From Sipunculus nudus (taxonomy: Eukaryota; Annelida; Sipuncula; Golfingiida; Sipunculidae), in the NCBI GenBank assembly GCA_026874595.1, contig CM049318.1:35919956-35983955 (forward strand): a stretch of 64,000 nt of DNA. The letters are read 5' to 3'. Shown in pieces: positions 49,235-59,236 of the stretch. The notes below the pieces were generated by a model. It was not told the DNA's origin. It worked only from the letters and a program-made list of their open reading frames with translations, and did no database searches. Position 1 is the stretch's first letter. Each line of letters opens with the position of its first letter. The translations under genes and the position numbers were made by a program.

Positions 49235-49525
49235 TGACCAGGCTCTCATTGGTCTGAATACATTTGCTTCAATAAAAGGGGGATGGGGGTATATTTCAAC
49301 CCCCCCCCCATTTGAGCCGGCGGGGGGGGGGATGGGAGGGGGATGGCCAAAGGAATCACCACACTTATATTGATGGAATATTTATGTATTGAAATGAAGT
49401 ATATTAATACTGAGAATTATAACATTTGCTTCAATTTCTATAATATATCGTATATCTGAACCTGTTTTAGACAAAAAAAAAACATATACTGGACACATAA
49501 TATATTATTTTCTAAAACCTTATAG
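49235..49525. repeat. Unnamed interspersed repeat, family D, copy 2
   Basis: 'gggggtatatttcaaccccc', a G run, 'aaaggaatcaccacactta', 'tattgatgg', then 'atactggacacataatatat'. It has the same order as the copy at 8535, with an extra internal stretch. Confidence 0.5.
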
Positions 49526-49569
49526 TAAATTGCATAAGATTTTGAATGTGTAACACAGACAATAAAAGG

Positions 49570-49620
49570 TATATATATATATATATATATAAAATAATTT
49601 ATATATATATATATATATGT
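49570..49620. repeat. (TA)n microsatellite, interrupted
   Basis: Two TA runs around 'aaaataattt'. Confidence 0.9.
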
Positions 49621-49828
49621 ACATGTTTGTGTGAGTGTGTTTCCAACGCCTGCAGTTTACCACCAAACCTTGAAAATAAATTGACTCCCCTGTCTGAATA
49701 CAATTCTTTGCTCTGTGCCAGTCAGCCCTTGTGGTGAATCTCGGAAAATGTTGTTATACAAAGCAGCTGTTAATACGAAAGAGATATAAAACGATTGTAG
49801 TGTATAACCGGTGAGGAGTGTAGGTGGC

Positions 49829-49947
49829 ATGTTGATCGTTCAAAGTGCAACACAATTAAGTTTCACTAATTTTCCTGGTAGAATTGAAGGAAAACTTAGG
49901 GAGCTTGTGGGTGGGAGGTTTCAAGACGCACCTCAGAAACTCGGTAA
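49829..49947 (+). CDS. Candidate exon (unidentified), ending at a splice donor
   Basis: From the ATG at 49829 an open frame reads 'MLIVQSATQLSFTNFPG', then 'RIEGKLRELVGGRFQDAPQ', and reaches a plausible donor 'aaactcg|gtaaat' near 49947. Beyond it the frame runs into a (TA)n tract, as expected for intron. The composition looks protein-like rather than low-complexity. The frame is also open upstream to 49808, after a stop, so this could be a first coding exon or an internal one with a weak acceptor ('gtgtag') near 49819. I cannot assign a family. It lies 1.2 kb upstream of the candidate terminal exon at 51135 on the same strand, but the phases do not match directly. Confidence 0.25.
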
Positions 49948-49954
49948 ATTCATC

Positions 49955-49959
<5 letters not shown>

Positions 49960-50012
<53 letters not shown>
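49960..50012. repeat. (TA)n microsatellite
   Basis: Lies a few bases after the candidate donor near 49947. Confidence 0.95.
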
Positions 50013-50016
<4 letters not shown>

Positions 50017-51134
50017 CATGCAGTTTGATTTGAGTTGTAGTACGCTTATACTAACCTAACAAAAAATATTATATTTAGATAAAAATTAAAACATAAGTTT
50101 TATTCCCCGCTGCGTCATTTAAAATGCTCTGATTATTCGAGATGATGCATAGTTCAATTAATATTATTTTTCTCAGTTAATTCTGGATGAAATTGTTAAA
50201 TATCAATTATCTGGCGTTTCTTACTGCAATGATTTAAACATGATTCAAAACTGAACAAGAAATATTTTAACAAGTTGACATTTGCAAAGGAGGCAAAGCT
50301 ACGGTCTTTTAATTAATATATAATGAATATCGATTATGAAAGCACCATCAATTTGGCCTGTCACGCCTTTAAATTATCCTGAAGACATTTTCATAACGTG
50401 TGTATGTAAAGCTAAATTGGTAATGTTCCTACCATAATAATTAAGGCCATGCCGTTTAATTTCGATAACTCAGAAATACAAGTATATACATACTTCATCA
50501 GAATTAACGATGTTTTAGTCAAATGTTTAAGATTATCGCTAATCTCTCCGACCCCGAAGCGCCGCTTTGCCGTTCACAATTGCATTTATCCAGGGGCGAT
50601 TAGGTGTTTTTGTTTCGTGAAGGAACAATAATAGACTATTATTGAAATTTACGATGGGTAAAAGGCATGGCGTTTTAGCTGAAGATTATCAGCTTACACA
50701 TTCACACAAGTTATGTGAAACATAATAATCTGTCTTGTCATATAATTATAGAATTTAACAGAATAAAAAGTGTAATGGTATGGAAATAAATGATCCGACC
50801 TCAAATTAAAGGTACTTAAATAAACAGCTTAACTCATAAATTCCTTAAGCAATGGTCAAGCTACATTCATTCTAAAGCATCCACTTTCCCACTGCTGACA
50901 TAGGCCGGCTTAGCTGTATTATGCCTTTGGCGTCGTGCGTTGTTGGCGCCGTGCCAACATAAAAGTGAGCACGACCTTCCTCCCTCAGGAAATTGAGCCT
51001 TCCTTTTGCAAAACATTAATTTGGTGTTGGTGTTTGGCCGATATTTTTCAAATCCGGTTGAAACGCAAATCGTACAGTCCCCCCCCCCCTTGAAAAAGAA
51101 AAGAGACAAAAGCCGTATCTTGGTATTTTCTCAG
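50013..51134. other. Possible intron between candidate exons
   Basis: A + frame at 50449-50631 is unassigned. A C run near 51078-51088 lies just before the acceptor at 51134. Confidence 0.3.
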
Positions 51135-51252
51135 TTTTTCTATCCTTCCGACTGACTTCATCGCATCAAACGTATACAATAAGGATTCAATGGGGACCGT
51201 CGAAGAAGCTATGGCATCCATTGAGAATGTAATAAAGCTGATGAAACAATGA
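51135..51252 (+). CDS. Candidate C-terminal exon of an unidentified protein
   Basis: A clean acceptor ('ggtattttctcag') ends at 51134. One base completes a codon, 38 sense codons follow, and a TGA closes the frame at 51250-51252. The peptide starts 'FSILPTDFIASNVYNKDS' and ends 'GTVEEAMASIENVIKLMKQ', which would form an amphipathic acidic/basic helix like those that close many soluble enzymes. The family is not recognised. The exon is too short to appear among long ORFs. The overlapping longer ORF on the opposite strand looks like its shadow and runs into a poly-G tract. The upstream exon-like ORF at 49829-49947 ends in phase 1, which does not fit this exon directly, so if they belong together an exon is missing between them. 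Confidence 0.4.
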
Positions 51253-51479
51253 ATACACAATTACTTGGGTCGTACGCATATTTGTAATACCTAAAACGAG
51301 GTACTATCTGTGGCGGAAATAGTGGCATTCGATCGTTTCTGGAGGTGGAAGAAACCGGAGAAACTTTAAACCCCTTTCTCATAAACGGTGCTTATCCTTA
51401 TAGCTGGCTATCCTTCTAACCTTTCAGTATAGGAGTATTGTGATTTCTGCCTTTGTCCGAGTATATATTAAAAAACTGT

Positions 51480-51750
51480 TGATAATTCCTGTTCAGAAAG
51501 GTACTTATTACGCCTTTGTGAAGGACGTATTAGCCTGTTTATCTACAAGTTGTTTATGAACATGGTATGTATACCCGTCAATATTGACAGGCAGAAAAAA
51601 TATAAACTAAGTTGGTTGGTCGCACGTATATATAAACAATACAGATAGTCTGAGTGAGTTGGGGTTAGCCCTTTTTTATAAAAGGTACAAGATAATAAAT
51701 TTAGTTAACAGACGGTATCGAAATAGTCACCTTTAAGTTCATTGACCTGA
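51480..51750. mobile_element. TTAA element, family C, degenerate partial copy
   Basis: Recognised from 'gataattcctgttcagaaa', 'cctgtttatctacaagttgt', 'cgtcaatattgacaggcaga' and a decayed right half. Termini not visible. Confidence 0.4.
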
Positions 51751-52869
51751 GACTTAAAAAAAAAACAGCAGAGAAGAACGCAGTTATAGAGAGAGAATGT
51801 ACCATTTACGTGTAGGTAATTCATTGTGCTACACTAGAGAGGAATATACATACACAAGGGTTCGCTGAAGGACCAGTTCTCATACCCCACTTAAGTACAC
51901 TTATTTACCTGGTGTGGTGATTCGGTAACGTGGCAAGACCCCTCTCCTTCAAAAACTAATTGACCACGTAGGGATCTATGTTTACATGGTTAGATCCGTT
52001 CAGATGAGGAAACAACAAAAGGCAGTCAATCATGTTTTGTCACCAGTTGAGATTTCCACGAGAAGCATGTCTATAGCCAGTAGGCGAGGAACAGGCATTT
52101 CATCAACAAGCTATATATCTTTAACCGCATGTTTACAATTAGTGCAGTTCATTATATGTTATCCCTTGGGGAATGCTGTCAATAGCCCGCAGGCCCCATA
52201 CAGGAATATTTACCGAGGCGCTTTATATCATAATCACACAAACAGCATTTGTATATAATATCCATTCCCCTATAGGATTCAAACATGTTGATTCTAGTCC
52301 CTTTCTGTCTGCTTCATGGCCCCGAGGTACAATCTTATTTTCTGATTTAAACAGAATAAAGGATGTTCCATTAAAATAATTTCAGCATCAATGTAAATAA
52401 TTTATTTGAGAATATGATTCCACTGACGTACAAAACAACCTGTTGTTTCAATTATGAGAAAATCAAACAAGCCCTTATTCTCACCGGCTATATCAGCTGG
52501 TATTTTCTTTGTTTACGATGGGTTTGCTTTTGACGAACCAATAACACAATATAAAATGTCAACAAATGTAAAAGAAAATCCTGAACAGTCAAAGAAATGT
52601 TTTGAAATGCTCTTTAAAGCTCTAAATATCTAAATAACGAATTTAGTCTAAATTAAGGAAAATAACATAATGTTGCAAGGATAATAACCACATAGACATT
52701 TAAACAGTAATTCACATATAATCGACCCGTAATCAGTTAATGGCATTGTTGCATCTGTTGCTCTGGGATGTTTGATATCAATGGTTTATTATATCTGCAG
52801 GTGTGAACATCAGGTTTTCTAGGCATAGAAATATATATAATGTAGGCATCTGGCATGTTAAGAAATGAG
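51751..52869. other. No gene recognised
   Basis: The + frame at 51986-52258 has no motif. Confidence 0.4.
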
Positions 52870-53165
52870 ATTATACAGTGAGATTTGACTGATTTATTCT
52901 CCGAAATCTTATGACATGTAATTGTTTTATATGTGTGGACTTAGTGAGATGTATTGCCTAAATATTATGGATATTGTGAGAAGTAACTGTTTTAATCTTG
53001 GAAGATCAAGTGAGATGCAAAATCATTAATAACCGATGGTCTAGCGAGATGTAACTAGCCTCAACAACTGAAGACCTAGCGAGATGAAACTGTTTTTATA
53101 ACTTGAGTTCTAGTGAGATGTAACTGCTTTATCTCTTATAAACCTGTGAGATGTTGTTATTTTAA
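52870..53165. repeat. Degenerate ~45-base minisatellite
   Basis: About seven units carry a core close to 'agtgagatgtaactg' followed by a T-rich half (cores near 52878, 52945, 52975, 53009, 53046, 53080 and 53114, and a last 'gtgagatgttg' near 53147). Spacing is 30-65 bases. A stray core-like 'cagtgacatgtaactgg' occurs near 53352. Confidence 0.7.
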
Positions 53166-54964
53166 TCAAGTGAAGCGTTTCTATGAAGATAGGCTTCGAC
53201 AATAATTGACGTTGCGTGAACGAGCATAGACCGCAATTGTTTATAGTCGACTCGAAACTTTTAAGATCTGTCACGTTGCGTAGGCCATATGAAGCTCTGT
53301 AATTCGTAGCACAGAGATGAAGTTATTTTTAATCTCCCAGGAACCAGAATCAGTGACATGTAACTGGCTTAATCGGATCTGACCAGGGTCCAACGTAGGA
53401 TTTGAAAACCCCGGGTAACCGTTCCCTTGATCTTATCCAAACATTACAAAGATGTTACTAACACTAATGAATTTCTTAATAACAGCTGTGAGGATGTTCA
53501 AACTAATCACACCCCGCCTAAGTCTCACACTGTGAACGTACCAGCTCAGCTGAGACCTTGATAAGGTACTTTAATTAGCGGACGTATGACCCCCAGCGGG
53601 TCACTAATTATAATTAGGACGACCTTAAGATTTCATGGAGAATTAGGTCATCTTATTATGTAAACTGAGATCGGTACGTGTTTGGTCTGATTCTTTAGCC
53701 TACGACGTGATTTCGTCCCCATTTGAAGATACAGCTGCTCTCCTTAATACAGAGATACTTTTAAGCTTCAACGGTATTCAGAAATTACATTATTAAATAG
53801 CTATAATTAATGGATATAGCACCGCCTTGGTTCGTTAGTCCATCCTCCCTTTCAATTATTCCGCTCACATTTCCGTTATTAGCTTTTCAAAAGAAGCTTT
53901 TGACCTATAAACCTTCCATCTTTCACATATTGCTCAAACAACGATAGATGGCCCAGCTTATCTAATTTACGCTCTTTACACAGCGCTTTACCTATAGGCC
54001 TTCTCCCTATATCGCAAGCGCTGTTTGTTATGACCTCGTATCCTGCATTGCTACACCAGAGGGGAGCACTGTATTTTTGTCCAATCAGATGAGACTTTTT
54101 CCTTGAAGATACAGCCAAGCGAGGAATACACGGTGCCAATCATGTTCATTTCGTTTTGAGTGACAGCTTATCGCCCCGGTAACCGTCTGAACTGGCCACA
54201 GGCTCTGAGAGAATTGGCCCAGACGTGGTTTGCTTAGGGTCTTGGGCACATAGGACGCCCGGCTGATGAGCTGTAATTCAAACGAAACGTAAAAACAAAG
54301 GCTGCGTGCACACCTCGCCGGCTGGTTTCAGTTCTGCAGATAACAGATACATGGCTACGCTTACACAGTCATACTGTCATAATCGAATCGGTCGATGATG
54401 CGAGAATGCAGAGGGAGCAATTAAAATTCGACCGTAAACTGTCTTCAAACGGCGCTTGAAGCGCAGCTATGGGAGGAGCCAGGAAGCCTGTCAAGTGTTT
54501 GTTTATTGGCATCTGGTTGGCTGCTTGTCACATCATAGGCACGTTTTTTTTTCAGCGGACAACGAACCGCCATCTGGTGTCTAAATATATCATAAACGGT
54601 CAAAGCTGGCAGCGTGAAAATCAGTTGCTTCTTTAGAAGCGCCAGATTTCCGCTGCCTGGGGAGCGTAATCGAATTTGATGTAACAAGGTAAAGTTCGCA
54701 GGACCCACTATTTTAAACATCATCGGGACACATTTAAATCCAAAGTATTCATCGTCAGTTTTGTAGCTTTCATATATCGGTCACCTTCCGTTAGGAGAAG
54801 GATTCTATTACTTATAAGGTCAAAGGTCAGGTCAAATAACCGTCCTGATTTTCACACTGACCAAACATGCAGGTTTATACATCCAATCATATTATGCCCC
54901 TGTTGCGAGGGAAATTTCTGTTATGCGGTGACATTCTTATCAGTTATTTTGGGAATTATTTATA
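53166..54964. other. No gene confirmed; GC-richer part near 54.2-54.7 kb
   Basis: The - frames at 53879-54139 and 54445-54723 have no recognisable motif. A 'ctgattgg' box and higher CpG suggest a possible regulatory segment, by inference only. Confidence 0.3.
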
Positions 54965-55345
54965 CATATTTCCATTTATTCATGATCCCTCTATTCACCT
55001 TTTTTATCCATACATGCATTCATCCATTCGTTTACTCACTATATATCAATACATTCATCAATTCATTCACCGGATACACAGATAAATCTTAGAGTCATCC
55101 ATACATACATACATACATACGTTAATTTTATAAATTTCCAGTGTATTCAGTCATGATGATTTCAATCATTCGTTACCCGTACATTCATTCATCCATTCAT
55201 GTGTTCATTTAGTCAAACAAGGTCATTCACATTTGCCGAAAGTACTTTCCTTCATAGCTTTATTCATCCATTCACGATTTCATCTATTCATCCATACACA
55301 TTTACTTATAAATACGTTCATTTATTCATTAATTATTCATTCATA
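54965..55345. repeat. Field of degenerate ATTC/ATCC tetranucleotides
   Basis: Dense 'cattcatccattcat' words and a (CATA)5-like run near 55098-55118 extend over ~380 bases. The 72- and 99-codon frames rich in His, Ser, Ile and Phe are translations of this repeat. Confidence 0.8.
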
Positions 55346-57002
55346 ATAGATCCATTAATTTGTTTCTGGTTCTTTAAAGGATTCTCTAATTTGTTAAACA
55401 ATCATTTATTGTTTTCAATTTATCACAGTAAATGGATGCTACAATCTAATCAGAAAGTCTTCCCTCGCCTAAACCGCTTTAATTGTTTATATTTATGATC
55501 AAAATTCCGGTTAGACAACCAACACTATTTTGGCTTACAACGTTCACCGCGCTTCGGATATTGCTGCCAATCCTGTGACAGCCTCTTACACGGCCATTCC
55601 TTGTTTATTATCAACTAAAATAGCTTAAAATGCTTCATCTAGTGAGTTTAGCAACACGATTTTTCATGGAAAAAACCCCTTTTTTTGTCATTATAGTAGT
55701 TACAAGCATGTATATCATGTCCGTCCATTGAATTATAGAATTATAGTGGTATCCTCTAAGTACAACATAATCTCGACCATATTACCGTTAGATCGGCGTC
55801 GCACTATTGAGGGTCGTGATCTCTCCGCTACTAGCAAAACCTTTCACAAACAATTTAGACTTATATACATGGGCGGATTACCAACATAATATTATGCCTA
55901 CAAAAGACTTTATTTATTTAGCTTTATTCGGGAGCTGACTGTAATTACACATTAAAATAAAAGGTTTGCACACACTAACATTTAAATACACATGATCCAT
56001 GTTATCTCAAATTTCCAATAAAATTTCCTAAAAGGTCTGGATTTTATTCTCCGGTGAAGACTCACTTTAATTTAGAGGTCCCGCGGGCTTTGCATTTTAC
56101 TGAAAAATATTTATCTTTCTATGATTCATCCGGTCTCTCATCTCAAATATTGGAATTTTTAACGCAGCCTTTATTATAACATACTCAACTATGACACAAA
56201 TATAATTGTTGCTGCCTATTAACGCCTATGCGATGGCGTATTCACACCAATGGCTATTATTCACTTGGTTATTCTTCCCTAGCGGACCAAAAGAACTTTC
56301 ATCAACTACCCTTAATTAACCTAGATAACACGACCGGTCCCAACGGTTGGTAACGTTTCGTTTTCTCACTGCGTCATGGACCTAATACGTTATAACTGCT
56401 CCAGCTGTTACCTTTTTCGTCGCTTACGGAGCGCCTGCGGCGTTGATCCCAGACTTTCTCGGCTTTGGCGCTCTCATGACATTTTTCCCAATTTAGCTAA
56501 GCGTCTGATATAATGCAGGATGGACCGCCGTAGAGAGCGCCGCGCCGGCAATATTAGAAAGAAATCTTGAATAATTAATAACCATTATAAATGTGAATGA
56601 ACATACGTTTCACATGTCACCTGTCACAAGTTCAGATGTTCTCCATTTTTGTTTTTCGTCGCGATTCTACCTTGTGTTATGTTGTAAAAATCTAGATTTG
56701 CTTAGATATTGGTTATAATGCCTTTTTATGTACGATTTGGGTCATTAGAGATGAGATAAACATGGATAACGGTTGCGACAGGAATATATTCCGGAGAATA
56801 TGTGCCTGTAAAAATTGATGATCAATGACTGCCACATGGGCAAATTCCCGGTCCTGTAGCCGGAATATTGGACGTTTGGCCCAATGACCATAGCGCCCGC
56901 AAGTGATTTCAAATTTCAAGAGTCAGAGCGCTTACCCCCGCGTTTACGAGAGCCCTAATGGACCATATATATAAAGCATGATGTATATTTTTTTCTTTCC
57001 AG
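55346..57002. other. Upstream flank or intron of the receptor
   Basis: No signal-peptide exon could be recognised. A GC-richer patch at 56400-56555 is unexplained. The 68-codon - frame at 56713 is not supported. Confidence 0.4.
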
Positions 57003-57219
57003 AACGGAATTGTGATTTTAAAGCAGAAGCGACAGCAAGATTTATGGAATCTGGCAAAGGAGACATGCATGAAGAAGATGACACAGACGCCATTACCGTC
57101 GGACGGGAGAGTTTATTGTCCACGGACGTGGGACAATATTATGTGCTGGCCGGACACCCCAGCAGGGGATACGGCTCAACTTCCCTGTGCCGCTTACATC
57201 AACAAGTTTAATATTAGAG
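57003..57219 (+). CDS. Class B GPCR, calcitonin-receptor-like: exon with N-terminal half of the hormone-binding domain
   Basis: Internal exon of a peptide-hormone receptor of the secretin (class B) family, which binds its ligand outside the cell and signals through G proteins. Seen: acceptor 'tttctttccag' ends at 57002, an open frame of 72 codons follows, and the donor 'gag|gtgaca' is at 57219/57220, leaving phase 1. Four of the six conserved cysteines of the hormone-receptor domain are here (residues 22, 39, 48 and 62). The family motif reads 'YCPRTWDNIMCWPDTPAG', with the conserved Trp-Asp before 'CWP'. In calcitonin and CGRP receptors the equivalent stretch is followed by 'LCP.Y...F', as here by 'LPCAAYINKF'. 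The next exon at 57664 joins in phase and supplies the remaining cysteines. The signal peptide must lie in an upstream exon that I did not find. A DH31 or another calcitonin-like invertebrate receptor is equally possible. Confidence 0.9.
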
Positions 57220-57663
57220 GTGACAGACAATAATATTGTTTGAATATTCTTTACTGTTCTTTGAGAGTTTTCAGCCAATCGGTATCGATATTTCACATCT
57301 ATAAGAGAAACAATCGCTATTATATGATAAATACCTAAGTCTCATCGTGCGCTGATGTAGATAATGATAATAAAGAAAACAATATATGAAGTTTGAAATA
57401 TATGATACGTTGGTATGTAAGTCATGCCTTTCCATTTAACCTCACCAGTATGGCCTTTGACCTATGCAAGTTAAAAAAAAGTTAAAATTACATATAACTG
57501 CATTCCACTTTGACACAAGGACGAAATGATGAAAAATTTTTACTTATTTTTACACATAACGATTGGGTGAAATAGGAAAAATAATTTGAAACATGTTTAC
57601 AAATAAGTACAATTAGGATTGATAATTCATGATTACTAAGTATATATAATTCCCTTTTTTCAG

Positions 57664-57797
57664 AGAGTGCCACAAAGGTCTGTACAGATAACGGTACGTG
57701 GTTCGTCCATCCCTTCCTGAATAACACTTGGACTAACTTCACCCAGTGTTTCAGTAGGGAGAGCGTCACCGACATTAGGGTTTCCCCGCTGTATCAG
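57664..57797 (+). CDS. Class B GPCR, calcitonin-receptor-like: exon with C-terminal half of the hormone-binding domain
   Basis: Second exon of the receptor that begins at 57003. Acceptor 'cccttttttcag' ends at 57663. Two bases complete the Glu codon started in the previous exon, 44 codons follow, and the exon ends in 'cag|gtaggt' at 57797/57798 in phase 0. It supplies cysteines 5 and 6 in '[13 protein letters not shown]' and '[10 protein letters not shown]'. This Gly-x-Trp-Phe-x-His-Pro plus Asn-x-Thr-Trp-x-Asn-x-Thr-x-Cys pattern is characteristic of calcitonin/CGRP receptors within class B (known family feature), and is my main reason for the subfamily call. Three N-glycosylation sequons are visible (Asn-Gly-Thr, Asn-Asn-Thr, Asn-Phe-Thr). 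The exon ends just before where transmembrane helix 1 is expected. I found no helix exon in the remaining 6.2 kb, so the next intron is long or runs off the window. An inverted-repeat transposon starts 15 bases after the donor. Confidence 0.9.
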
Positions 57798-57812
57798 GTA
57801 GGTCAGTTATCA

Positions 57813-58288
57813 TTAAAGTGCCCTAATCACGTAAAAAGCATGTTGATTTAACTTGGAAAAAGCGTCTTTTCTTTAAATAGAATGGTATCTACCAAAATAA
57901 TGCACTGGAATCTTTCCCAACTCTGTGCACGAGTGTTAATGAAAGTGGACCGGGCGCGATCACTGACCTCAACATAAACATAGCGCGAACGCCACCGGCC
58001 TGTTCCGTTTTTTTTTAATTACAATCGGTGTTTCAAAACCGTAAACCTTCATGTTTGGACTACTTTTTGTTTAGGATCTGTTGCGCATGCGCAAAATCGA
58101 TCACAAACACAAGTGGACCGTGTTAATTAACTCACATTAACAGAACAATAACAAGGTCTAACCAGCTGAAGGGGAGGTACTAAGACCATGTGCCGGGATG
58201 GTTTTGCTGGGAAACCTTTGTATAAAGCAAAACTGAACTTTTGTTTGAAAGAATAGGAATGATTTAGCTCCTGATTACGTCTCTTTAA
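57813..58288. mobile_element. TTAA-flanked inverted-repeat element, family B, in a receptor intron
   Basis: 476 bases from 'TTAAAGTGCCCTAATCACGT' to 'GATTACGTCTCTTTAA'. Internal blocks 'gtggaccgggcgcgatcac' and 'gggatggttttgctgggaa' match the copy at 26155. It begins 15 bases after the donor of the receptor exon ending at 57797. Confidence 0.75.
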
Positions 58289-58515
58289 AATATAGACCGG
58301 GCAATAGTTAATATGTATAAGAGTCGTCGTTTATAGTGCAAAATTCTTAGAATGGGTACTGCGACCTATCGGTAAATTATATAACTCATACATAGTTTCT
58401 AGACAAATTACCTGTAATGTACCTTCAGCTAAAGATTAACTCCACCTTAAAACTTAGAAAAATAGCGATCTCTGAGTTGGACATTTCCTAATGCGTAAAT
58501 AGCCATCAATTAACC

Positions 58516-58945
58516 GGCTCCTGTAGCTTAGGGGCAGAGCACACGACTCAAAGCCGGGAGATCGTGAGTTTGAATCTCAGCTGAGAATCTTCACGGTCGG
58601 CCCCCACCCAGGATAACGGCTCTGCAGGCTTAATGGGAGGTCGTGCCCAGCGGCCGTGTTTCTCTCATAAATGAGTCCGCCTTTTGGGGGTTCCTTGGTG
58701 GAATGACCCAGTAACGGGGACGATTACAAACCCACGGCCTGCAGGTGCATAAAAGTCAACAGGCCTTGTTAACACCAGAATATAAAATGAGAGGAAGCAT
58801 GTGATCCTGCCATGGCACGTTATCCGAGAGCAAATCTGCATCATCATTCTCAAGCTAACATTAATAAATTGAAGCGATTACCTCCAAAAAATAAAAAAAA
58901 AATATAAATAAATAAAAATTAAAAAAATATATATAAAAATATAGG
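58516..58945 (+). mobile_element. tRNA-derived SINE, family 1, better preserved copy
   Basis: The head resembles a tRNA: A box 'tgtagcttaggggcagagca' and B box 'gagtttgaatctc'. The rest is the body shared with 34270, then 'gcgattacctcc' and an A-rich tail (58880-58945). It lies in the probable receptor intron. No intact tRNA fold, so it is not called as a tRNA gene. Confidence 0.75.
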
Positions 58946-59183
58946 TATCAGTTCAAATAATCAATTGTTATTGCCAATTTAAGTCGGAATTATTGAAAGT
59001 TTAATGTTTCTAGAATAAAGGAGTTTAAGTTCTCTTTTATAATTTCCCAACTTATTGATTTCAATATGCCCTATTTACAGAGGTATGTTTTGTTATTTTA
59101 TCTATATATTAATTAAAAGGTTATATTTTGATATAGAAATTGCTTTTTATTCTATAATATTTATGTATATATATATATAATAT

Positions 59184-59236
<53 letters not shown>

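Noticed and set aside
52870-53165. CRISPR-like array
   Set aside because: Unit length and spacing are irregular, cores are degenerate, and the sequence is eukaryotic.
53879-54139. 86-codon - strand ORF as a gene
   Set aside because: No domain, no splice context; the region looks like ordinary non-coding sequence with a CCAAT-like word.
54867-55498. Two His/Ser/Phe-rich ORFs
   Set aside because: Products of the tetranucleotide repeat field.
58516-58590. tRNA gene
   Set aside because: A and B boxes are present but no cloverleaf closes, and the sequence continues into a SINE body with an A-rich tail.
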